In this document: in pieces, positions 35,185 to 43,103 of the stretch
How the letters are laid out: each line of letters begins with the position of its first letter
Position numbering within the stretch: the stretch's first letter is position 1
NCBI RefSeq assembly: GCF_003390375.1
Contig: NZ_QUOT01000001.1
Coordinates: forward strand, 372,001 to 436,000
DNA: 64,000 nucleotides
Direction: 5' to 3'
From: Thalassotalea euphylliae
Lineage (GTDB): Bacteria > Pseudomonadota > Gammaproteobacteria > Enterobacterales > Alteromonadaceae
Program-made: the position numbers and the translations under genes
The notes under the pieces: generated by a model
Told to the model about the DNA's origin: nothing
Seen by the model: only the letters and a program-made list of their open reading frames with translations
Database searches by the model: none

Positions 35185-36867
35185 ATGGAAAAAGTGTGGC
35201 TAGAAAAAAGCTACCCACCGGGGGTGCCTTTTGAAATCAATCCCGACAAGTACACTTCATTGGTTGAAATGTTTGAAACTTATACCAACCAATACCGCGA
35301 AAACACGGCATTCATTAACATGGATGCCAGTATCACCTACCAAGAATTAGCCGACCAAGCCAGAGCATTCGCTGCCTATTTACAAACCAAATGGAATCTA
35401 AAACCCGGTGACAAGTTTGCCATTATGATGCCTAACTGTTTGCAGTATCCTGTTGCCTTATTTGGCGGCTTATTAGCAGGTTTAACGATTGTTAATGTAA
35501 ATCCACTTTACACGGCTCGTGAGTTAGAGCACCTGTTGATAGATTCAGATGCCAAAGGAATATTGATCATTGAAAATTTTGCTCATACGCTTGCCCAGAT
35601 CGTTGATAAAACCAAGGTCGAACACGTCATCGTTACTGGCCTAGGTGATCGTTTAGGTGGTTTAAAAGGTTTTATGGTTAATGCGGTTGTTAAACATATT
35701 AAAAAGATGGTGCCGAAATACCATTTGCCTAACGCCGTTAAATTTAATCATGTGATTTCGGTCGGCCAAAATGCCCATTTCACACCGGTAGCGGTTAAAC
35801 CAACAGACCTTGCTTTTTTACAATACACTGGCGGTACAACAGGTCCATCAAAAGGCGTGATGCTAACACATCGCAATATGGTGGCGAACTTAGAACAGTC
35901 AAAAGCGATGACGACACCAGTTTTCCAACCCAACCAAGAGATAATGGTGACTGCCCTACCGCTTTATCACATTTTTGCGCTTAACTCGAATTGCCTGTGT
36001 TTTATTGCCTACGGTGGTACCAACTTATTAATTACTAACCCGAAAGATATGCCGGGTTTTGTCAGAGAGTTAGCAAAGTATCGCTTTACCGCAATTACGG
36101 GTGTTAACACCCTATTCAACGGCCTGATCCATACCCCAGGTTTTGATAAACTAGATTTTACTGGGCTAAAAGTTGCGTTAGGTGGCGGAATGGCTGTGCA
36201 ACGACCAGTTGCTGAGAAATGGCAGGAAATTACAGGTGTTCGCTTGCTCGAAGGCTATGGCCTAACCGAATGTTGTCCTATGGTAACCATTAGTCCCTAT
36301 AACCAAACTGAATTTAACGGATCGATTGGCTTACCCGCCGCATCAACGGAAATTCGACTGGTTGATGATCAAGGTAGCGATGTTGGTATTAATGAACCAG
36401 GAGAGCTTTGGGTGAGAGGGCCACAAGTGATGAAAGGTTATTTAAACCGCCCTGACGCTACTGCTGAGGCCATTGAAGACGGTTGGTTTAAAACTGGTGA
36501 TATCGCCACTATGGACGAAGACGGCTATTTCCGCATTGTTGATCGTAAAAAAGACATGATCATTGTCTCTGGCTTTAACGTTTATCCCAACGAGCTAGAA
36601 GAAGTAATGGCGATGCACAGTGGCGTATTAGAAGCGGCGGCGATTGGTATTCCGTGTACCGCTACCGGCGAAAAAATTCGCATTTATATTGTGAAAAAAC
36701 AAGCCGATTTAACCGAAGAATCACTTATCGCCCATGCCCGTGAAAATTTAACAAAATATAAAGTACCCAAAGAAATTGTCTTCATTGATGCAATGCCAAA
36801 ATCAAATGTTGGCAAAATTTTACGGAAAGAGTTACGTACGCTAGCTGCAACTAAAGCTGCCGCTTAG
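35185..36867 (+). CDS. Long-chain-fatty-acid CoA ligase (FadD-like)
   Basis: 560 residues, ANL superfamily. [16 protein letters not shown] is the ATP loop, [17 protein letters not shown] the adenylate region, [16 protein letters not shown] and [18 protein letters not shown] the hinge, and [14 protein letters not shown] the catalytic Lys. Activates a carboxylic acid with ATP and CoA at the inner membrane or cytosol. A second fadD elsewhere in the genome is likely, so this one may be specific for the pathway substrate. Preceded by a 156-base A-rich gap with a hairpin. Confidence 0.93.
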   Translation: MEKVWLEKSYPPGVPFEINPDKYTSLVEMFETYTNQYRENTAFINMDASITYQELADQARAFAAYLQTKWNLKPGDKFAIMMPNCLQYPVALFGGLLAGLTIVNVNPLYTARELEHLLIDSDAKGILIIENFAHTLAQIVDKTKVEHVIVTGLGDRLGGLKGFMVNAVVKHIKKMVPKYHLPNAVKFNHVISVGQNAHFTPVAVKPTDLAFLQYTGGTTGPSKGVMLTHRNMVANLEQSKAMTTPVFQPNQEIMVTALPLYHIFALNSNCLCFIAYGGTNLLITNPKDMPGFVRELAKYRFTAITGVNTLFNGLIHTPGFDKLDFTGLKVALGGGMAVQRPVAEKWQEITGVRLLEGYGLTECCPMVTISPYNQTEFNGSIGLPAASTEIRLVDDQGSDVGINEPGELWVRGPQVMKGYLNRPDATAEAIEDGWFKTGDIATMDEDGYFRIVDRKKDMIIVSGFNVYPNELEEVMAMHSGVLEAAAIGIPCTATGEKIRIYIVKKQADLTEESLIAHARENLTKYKVPKEIVFIDAMPKSNVGKILRKELRTLAATKAAA

Positions 36868-36893
36868 TAAAAAGAGTTTATCAAAGGAGAGTT

Positions 36894-37958
36894 ATGATTC
36901 AGCTATACGCTGGCACAAGTGCCCTAGAAACAATTAAAGCCGAAGGTTTTCACCAATCTTTGTTTACCGGTTTCTTGGGCGCAAGTGGTGGCCCCAAATG
37001 GTTTACCTTATACGGATTAGATAAATACCTATTTGGTGAATTTTTCAAAGCAAGGAACACGCCGCTAAACATTATGGGCTCTAGTGCTGGTGCATTTAGA
37101 GCCGCATGTTTTGGTCAAGCTAATCCTGTTGCAGCCATTACGCGTTTAGCAACCGATTATTCGCAAACGGTGTATGCCTCAAAAAAACCGACTGCGGCAG
37201 AAATTACAGAAACAGGCCGCATCCTGTTAGACAAAGTGTTGGGTAAAAACGGCGTTAACGAAATTATTGACAACCCCATTAGAAAAGCACACTTTGTTGT
37301 CGCTAAATCTAACGGCTTTGTCGCTAGTGAAAACAAATTAACGCAAGGCGCAGGGTTACTTAGTAGCTTTGTTCGTAACCGTATGAACAGGCAGTTACTG
37401 CGCAGCCAATATGAACGTTACATATTTCAGCCGTCAAGCAGTGATATGACCATTAGCGACCCTGACGAATTTACCACGCACATCACCTACCTGACGCCAA
37501 ACAATCTTAAGCAAGCGCTATTGGCTTCAGGCTCTATTCCTATGGTAATGCAAGGAATAGCTGATATTCCCGACTGCCCACCGGGGATGTACCGCGACGG
37601 CGGCATTGTGGACTATCACTTTGATATTAAAATTCACAACCCAGGATTAGTGCTTTACCCACATTTCAGTCAAACACTGCGTGCTGGCTGGTTTGACAAA
37701 AGTTTATCACGCCCGATTCGAGCGCAGAATTACGACAACATTGTCGTGATCTGTCCAACACAAGAATTTGTTGAATCTTTACCATTGAAAAAAATACCTG
37801 ATCGCAAGGATTTTACGGAATTAGACAGCCAAACCCGCATTAAAGTTTGGCAACAGGTACTCAGTCAAAGCGAGCAACTTGCTGAGGGCTTGCACGAGCT
37901 GATTCACAGGCAAAACCTAGATAAAATTAAGCCGATTTCGCAGTTAGCGATGCACTAA
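36894..37958 (+). CDS. Patatin-like phospholipase family protein
   Basis: 354 residues. The serine is in IMGSSAGAFRAACFG (GxSxG) and the Asp of the dyad in YRDGGIVDYHF (DGG). The oxyanion loop is GASGGPKWFTLYG. Lipid acyl hydrolase fold; it may free the acid from an ester, phospholipid or lactone before activation by the ligase encoded 26 bases upstream. No signal peptide, so cytosolic. Substrate unknown. Confidence 0.85.
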   Translation: MIQLYAGTSALETIKAEGFHQSLFTGFLGASGGPKWFTLYGLDKYLFGEFFKARNTPLNIMGSSAGAFRAACFGQANPVAAITRLATDYSQTVYASKKPTAAEITETGRILLDKVLGKNGVNEIIDNPIRKAHFVVAKSNGFVASENKLTQGAGLLSSFVRNRMNRQLLRSQYERYIFQPSSSDMTISDPDEFTTHITYLTPNNLKQALLASGSIPMVMQGIADIPDCPPGMYRDGGIVDYHFDIKIHNPGLVLYPHFSQTLRAGWFDKSLSRPIRAQNYDNIVVICPTQEFVESLPLKKIPDRKDFTELDSQTRIKVWQQVLSQSEQLAEGLHELIHRQNLDKIKPISQLAMH

Positions 37959-38036
37959 ATTTGTAGTTTCTAGCCGATAACTAATAAACACCTAATAAAT
38001 AGCTAACCACAACAACAGTGACACCAAGGAATAGAC

Positions 38037-39041
38037 ATGGAACAAAACACCTATACTGCAATAAAGCTCATCGCTAGACCAACAGGTGGCCCAATTACAC
38101 AAGACTTGTTTGATGTAGTGCAATTGCCAAAGCCAGCGCTTGAAGATGGTGAGTTTTTAATTCAGCAAACCTACACCTCTCTAGACCCTGCAATGTTCGG
38201 TTGGATGAGCCCTGACACCAACAGCTATATTCCGCCTGTTGCACTAGGTGATGTAATGCGCAGTGGTGGCATTGGTAAAGTGATAGAAAGCAAACATCCA
38301 AGCTTTCAAGTTGGCGATCGCGTCACAGGCTTATTGGGTTGGGCAGAGCTCATAAAATCAGATGGCAAAGGCATTAATAAAGTTGAAAACGACCTCCCCG
38401 ATGAAGCAATATTGTCGATTTTTGCCTTGCCAGGCTTAACCGCAACGCAGGGGTTATACGCAATTGGCAAACCTCAAAAAGGCGAAACTTTAGTTGTTAC
38501 CGGTGCCGCGGGTTCTGTTGGCTCGCTAGTAGGTCAGCTCGCCAAAGCAGACGGCCTTAATGTTATCGGTGTTGTTGGTAGTGAAGACAAAGCCAAATGG
38601 ATCACACAAGAGTTAGGTTTTGATGGCGCCATTAATTACAAAACGGATGATTTAGCGGCAAAACTAGATGAACTTGCCCCCAATGGTATTGATGTGTTTT
38701 TTGAAAATACTGGTGGGCCGATTCAAGAAAAAATCTACTATCGTATGAATGTGCATGGTCGAATCGCCGTATGTGGCATGATTGCCGACTATGCAACGAT
38801 GACACCACCGCCTGGCCCTAACTGGATCCAAATGATCAAAAAACGCTTAACAGTACAAGGTTTTGCAATGCCAGATCATTATGGTGAAATTCCACAGCTA
38901 TTCCAAAAATTAGCGCCTTACGTAATGCAAGGTAAAATAAAATACCGCGCGCATGTTCTTGATGGTTTGCCGTCTGCTATTGAAGGGCTAAATCTATTTT
39001 TTACCGGCGGTAACAAAGGTAAGCTAATGGTTAAGCTGTAA
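38037..39041 (+). CDS. MDR-family NADP-dependent reductase (leukotriene B4 dehydrogenase type)
   Basis: 334 residues. VVTGAAGSVGSLVGQLAKAD is close to the Rossmann loop of the prostaglandin/LTB4 reductase group; VCGMIADYATMTPPPGPN and LTVQGFAMPDHY also fit. No zinc cysteines, as usual there. Members reduce alpha,beta-unsaturated ketones or aldehydes, so it may saturate an enone in the substrate. Follows the patatin gene and precedes the cytochrome. Confidence 0.88.
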   Translation: MEQNTYTAIKLIARPTGGPITQDLFDVVQLPKPALEDGEFLIQQTYTSLDPAMFGWMSPDTNSYIPPVALGDVMRSGGIGKVIESKHPSFQVGDRVTGLLGWAELIKSDGKGINKVENDLPDEAILSIFALPGLTATQGLYAIGKPQKGETLVVTGAAGSVGSLVGQLAKADGLNVIGVVGSEDKAKWITQELGFDGAINYKTDDLAAKLDELAPNGIDVFFENTGGPIQEKIYYRMNVHGRIAVCGMIADYATMTPPPGPNWIQMIKKRLTVQGFAMPDHYGEIPQLFQKLAPYVMQGKIKYRAHVLDGLPSAIEGLNLFFTGGNKGKLMVKL

Positions 39042-39119
39042 ACACTAATCAAATTAACCCCACAGACCAGAACAAGAACTGTAACTAGAATAAATACAAG
39101 AACAACAAAGGAAAACACC

Positions 39120-39746
39120 ATGAAATTTGTGCACACATTTCTCAAAACGGCAATTGCAGGTATTCTAAGTACTGCAGCCTTACTAGGCTCATTAAATGCC
39201 TACGCTGATCACAAGGCAGATCATAAAAACCAACAAAATCAATTAACATTCGATGAGAGCAGCTTTAGCTGTTTGGCAAAGATGACACCAGTGCGCGGGT
39301 TTTTCGTTGATAATTTACTTCCCAACAAATTAAAAGATACCGTCGCAATTGCTGAACAAGGCAAAGGTACATACCCTGCGGGCTCTGTTGTTCAGTTAGT
39401 GCCCAGTGAAGTGATGATTAAGCACCCGAAAGGCACGAACCCTACTACTAACGACTGGGAGTTTATCGAGCTAGCCGTTTCTTCAGAAGGTAACAAGTTT
39501 ACCGCTCGCGGATTTGACGACGTTAAAAATAAATTTGGTGGAAATTGCTTAGATTGTCACAAAAAAGCGAAACCAGAATTTGATTTAATATGTGAAACGG
39601 GACATGGCTGTGACCCAATACCAATCACTCGCCCAATGATAGATGTGATTCAAAAAACTGACCCAAGATGTAAAGACAAGCCACCACTTAACGCTGACGA
39701 GCTAGCCATTTTAAAACAGTTAAAAGCCATGCTAGGCGGAGCATAG
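39120..39746 (+). CDS. Periplasmic P460-like c-type cytochrome
   Basis: 208 residues, signal peptide to about residue 29 (ends LNAYA). The middle (GTYPAGSVVQLVPSEVM, TNDWEFIELAV) matches the beta-sheet core of cytochrome P460 proteins, and CLDCHKKA is a CxxCH haem c site. Two further Cys pairs near the C-terminus (CETGHGC, RCKDKPP) may form disulfides. Cytosolic beta-oxidation does not need it, so it may take electrons from a periplasmic oxidation of the substrate. Last gene of the run; a strong terminator follows. Confidence 0.72.
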   Translation: MKFVHTFLKTAIAGILSTAALLGSLNAYADHKADHKNQQNQLTFDESSFSCLAKMTPVRGFFVDNLLPNKLKDTVAIAEQGKGTYPAGSVVQLVPSEVMIKHPKGTNPTTNDWEFIELAVSSEGNKFTARGFDDVKNKFGGNCLDCHKKAKPEFDLICETGHGCDPIPITRPMIDVIQKTDPRCKDKPPLNADELAILKQLKAMLGGA

Positions 39747-39762
39747 CAACTCGGTAACTAAG

Positions 39763-39788
39763 AGCCCAGCGACAAGCTGGGCTTTTTA
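39763..39788 (+). terminator. Terminator of the catabolic run
   Basis: Eight-base GC-rich stem AGCCCAGC / GCTGGGCT, loop GACAA, then TTTT; 17 bases after the cytochrome stop. Confidence 0.92.
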
Positions 39789-39910
39789 ATTTGTTATTCC
39801 TTTCGCCGCTATCTACCGCAATTTACAGTTAAGGCGACTTAGATAAGGCTTAGATCAGTATAAAATCGAAGCTTTTCCTGAATGTATCAAAGGCGTGTCT
39901 TAGCCATGCG

Positions 39911-41026
39911 CTAGTACTGGTAGACAAAACCTATGCTGGCATCAGCTTTACCACTGAGTAAACTCAAATAGCATTCGTTTAGTTGTTCAAAATTCATGAT
40001 TTCTTGAACCTTAATATGCTGTTTTATTTCTTCGATAAACAGATTCATTGATTGTGCTATTTGCACAGTGAGTTGGGCGCCGCCGATTGTTTTACTTTTT
40101 ACCTTTATTTGTGCTGGTGCAAAAAACATTTCTGGCTTAGCACCAGGTAAAGAAACATTATTCGCGGTGTTTGTTGATAGGTCGCCAATATGTGTCGCGC
40201 CAACACTGCAAGAATAGACTAAGTTCTCTGCAAAATGGTTATGCACGCTCGCCAACACCGTCTGGCTGCCGGCCATATCGACAAAAATGCTAGCTTTGCG
40301 ATTGTCTAGTTTGGCTATTTCATCATAACTTATCACTTCATCGTATAGGCCAGTTGATGTCACAAACTCTACCCGTGACGATGACGTTAGTCCAACCAGT
40401 TTAACTGCTTTACCGTTGGCACGCTGACGACTAGCAAACGCAAGTGCCATGCTCGTTTTACTCGATGCGCTCGAAATAACATACTGACTTGCACCAAAGA
40501 AGTTATGATCGGCCATAAAATCATCAATAAGCCATGAAGTTGTGTACAAGCCTTTCACTAATAATTGATAAGACTCTGTAGACTCGTTATAAAAAGGATT
40601 CTTGGCTACTCGCTCGTAGTTAGCGTAAACACTAGAAAGCTGATGTCGATGCCTCGCAGTGTCACTAAAGCCAAACGGGGTGATTTGGCCAGCTTGGATC
40701 ACAAGTGACTTCGTCATCGGAAAAAAGCCAAACACTCGTTCGCCTACTGATATTTCATCATTGTTCGACTCAACAACTGTGGCAAAGGCCATCACAGGTA
40801 TTCTGCCCCACTTTTCCTGTTCTTCGCCTGCGGGAAAAAATCGCCAATAACCCAATAGCTCGCCTGCTACGCCATAGGTAACGTTGTTTGCTGTTAACGC
40901 AAATTTATCAACTGCTAACCGAATTTGTCCTGATTGCAACGTTAATTTAGGTTCAGAAACAACACGCGTTTTTGCAAGGTTTAGCTTGTTTATTTCTAAT
41001 ACTGATTGGTGCTGTTGAGTATCCAT
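39911..41026 (-). CDS. DUF2855 family protein
   Basis: 371 residues. VDKFALTANNVTYGVAGELL and YWRFFPAGEEQEKWGRIPV are characteristic of DUF2855; the fold is distantly like medium-chain dehydrogenases but lacks a clear nucleotide loop (ISSASSKTSMALAFA takes its place). Function unknown. Transcribed with the frameshifted hydrolase and the nitroreductase toward the catabolic run. DUF2855 genes in other proteobacteria also occur near acyl-CoA and MDR genes. Confidence 0.82.
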   Translation of the reverse strand: MDTQQHQSVLEINKLNLAKTRVVSEPKLTLQSGQIRLAVDKFALTANNVTYGVAGELLGYWRFFPAGEEQEKWGRIPVMAFATVVESNNDEISVGERVFGFFPMTKSLVIQAGQITPFGFSDTARHRHQLSSVYANYERVAKNPFYNESTESYQLLVKGLYTTSWLIDDFMADHNFFGASQYVISSASSKTSMALAFASRQRANGKAVKLVGLTSSSRVEFVTSTGLYDEVISYDEIAKLDNRKASIFVDMAGSQTVLASVHNHFAENLVYSCSVGATHIGDLSTNTANNVSLPGAKPEMFFAPAQIKVKSKTIGGAQLTVQIAQSMNLFIEEIKQHIKVQEIMNFEQLNECYLSLLSGKADASIGFVYQY

Positions 41027-41078
41027 AAATGCATGATCCTTTCGGTAATTATCCTATTTCTCTGTTTTTAACCGACTG

Positions 41079-42061
41079 TTAGCATTGAGCTGTGTTTGTC
41101 ACAAAATCACCAATCGCTTTAGTTATCGCGTCTGGCTGTTCATGCTGTAACCAATGGCTATTGTCAGGGAATTGCTTAATTGTTAAGTCTTGTACATAGT
41201 CTTCTAAGCCGTCTAGGCACTCGATAACAAATGCTTGGTCTTGTGCTCCCCAAAGCACCAGCGTCGGTACTTTTATCAATATTTTAGGGATAGTAATTGC
41301 TTCTAATGCCGTTAATGGTGATTCAGCTTTATCGGTAGAAGCACCTTGGGATTGCGTATTGTTATTTCTGGTACGAACTGCGAGCTGAGGCATAGCCCTG
41401 TAGTATTGCAACATACCGTTAATCGCGCCGGGTCGTTGCCAAACCGCTACATATTCATTTCTTAACTTATCTGTGACGAGATCTTTTGCAAGTCCCTTCA
41501 TAATTTGATCAAACAAGTAGCTAAATTGGTTTTCGGATAACAAGTTTTCGGCTTGAGGAGAGATAAGTTGGTGGATGTAGCCACTACGCAAGCGTTGCTC
41601 GGCATTATATTTCATCTCTCTGGTAAATGTGCTCGGGTGTGCTGCATTTAAAATAATAAGCTTTTTCACTAGCTGTTGATTAAAGGCAACAAGTGGCCAA
41701 GCAATGGCTCCCCCCAGTCATGGGCCACAAGATAAACAGGCTGGTTATGCGACACTTGCGCGATAAACTCACTTAACACCTTAATCAAATTTTCAATTTT
41801 ATAAAAAGCTTTATCACTCGGTTTATCACTCAGATTGTAGCCGGGTAAATCAGGCGCAATCGTATGATACGACTTCCCGAGTAAAACGAGCTGATGTCGC
41901 CACGTTCCCCAATACTCTGGAAAGCCATGCAGAAAAACGATAACGCCATTTTCACTGTGGTGAACGCCACTTTGCGCATAGTGTATTTTTATGCCTGAAA
42001 CGTTTGCATAGCTATGTGTTATCTGTGCATTTTTTAAATGTTCATCCGCACTGTTCTTCAT
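41079..42061 (-). pseudogene. Epoxide-hydrolase-like alpha/beta hydrolase, frameshifted
   Basis: Two abutting open frames (42061-41669 and 41669-41079) make one alpha/beta hydrolase. The first ends at LVAHDWGEPLLGHLL then a stop. Adding one G to the six-G run at 41710-41715 (C-run on plus) restores HDWGGAIAWPLVAFNQQLVK and joins both parts exactly. Marks: HGFPEYWGTWRHQL, nucleophile Asp in HDWG, LPGYNLSDKP, VLWGAQD and His in NSHWLQHEQP. This is the epoxide hydrolase/haloalkane dehalogenase pattern. The break may be a real frameshift, slippage, or a homopolymer read error. Confidence 0.85.
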
Positions 42062-42120
42062 TTGTTATCTGCTATGTTTTTTCGTGTAAATAATGGCGGT
42101 TTATCGTCCATGCGGATTAA

Positions 42121-42795
42121 CTAAGTAAAAAACTGAACTGCATCGTCAGTGCTAGCGCGATCTGTTCTAGCTTGATTCGCCTTTGCATCAGCTTTTGCAT
42201 AGCCAAAAGACATACCAAATAAAATGCCTCGCTCTTCAGGTATTCCCAGCAGTTCTTTTACAGGGTCTGGGAACTGCCCTAACGCGCCTTGCATACAATT
42301 TTGAATACCGTGTTCAGCAAGAATTAACGACAGCGTTTGCGCATAAATACCTAAATCAACCGCCCCCATAATATCTAGATATTTGTCCATAGTGAAAAAC
42401 GCCGCATGTGGTGCGCCGAAAAACTGCCAATTGTTTGCCATCGCCATTTGGCGTGCTTTTTTATCCTCGCGCGCAATTCCTAGCGCTGAATACAACGCAT
42501 TAGCAGAGCCAAATTGACGTTCGCGATGAATGCCTTGATATTGTGGCATCCAGTTAAACTCTGGATTGGGTTTGGCGCCACTCATTAACGTAGTCATAAA
42601 TTTATCGCGCAGTGTCGCTAGCGTATTACCTGAAACGACACATACCTGCCATGGCTGAACATTGCAATTAGACGGTGCCTGCTGTGCTTTGGTAAAAATT
42701 TGCTCAAGTAATTCACTGTCGACAGGCGTGCTTTCAAACGCTCTAACTGAATATCGATTTGCTAAAATCTCGCATACACTGGTAATGTCTGACAT
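42121..42795 (-). CDS. Nitroreductase family FMN protein
   Basis: 224 residues. ANRYSVRAFES is the FMN phosphate contact, QAPSNCNVQPWQVCVVSG the second, and ALGQFPDPVKELLGIPEERGILFGMSFGY, read in two parts, the late conserved region. Reduces nitro groups, quinones or enones with NAD(P)H. Upstream of the hydrolase and DUF2855 genes, downstream of the TonB receptor gene on the same strand. Confidence 0.88.
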   Translation of the reverse strand: MSDITSVCEILANRYSVRAFESTPVDSELLEQIFTKAQQAPSNCNVQPWQVCVVSGNTLATLRDKFMTTLMSGAKPNPEFNWMPQYQGIHRERQFGSANALYSALGIAREDKKARQMAMANNWQFFGAPHAAFFTMDKYLDIMGAVDLGIYAQTLSLILAEHGIQNCMQGALGQFPDPVKELLGIPEERGILFGMSFGYAKADAKANQARTDRASTDDAVQFFT

Positions 42796-43103
42796 CTTTT
42801 TTCCTTTTTTCCATTTTTTATTATGATGCGCTTCTGTTTTACTTATAACGGTCTGAATAACTGACTAATAAAGTAACGGATCAATAACGTTTATAACACA
42901 CTGTTTTCTATTCTATTCACTATAAATACAAAATGGCGTGACTCAATAGTTAATAAAATTATTAATATTAAGCAACACACCACATCGATAATGCTCGTAA
43001 GCACTTTTGTAAGCTTTGAGGCAATAGTTAAACGGTTTTAGAGATCAAGCGATAAAAGACGCTGGGGACTTCTTTTACCCCCTGCATCTCTAAAACCGAG
43101 CCG
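42796..43103. other. Spacer between TonB receptor and nitroreductase
   Basis: 308 bases. The right half holds the large inverted repeat at 43033-43098; the remainder is AT-rich and should contain the nitroreductase promoter. No open frame of interest. Confidence 0.5.
43033..43098 (-). terminator. Large stem-loop after the TonB receptor gene
   Basis: Outer perfect 13-base stem CGGTTTTAGAGAT / ATCTCTAAAACCG enclosing 40 bases that can form inner stems (GGGG/CCCC or TAAAAGA/TCTTTTA). It begins six bases after the receptor stop on the minus strand. The T-run is short, so it may be a terminator or an RNA stability structure. Confidence 0.55.
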
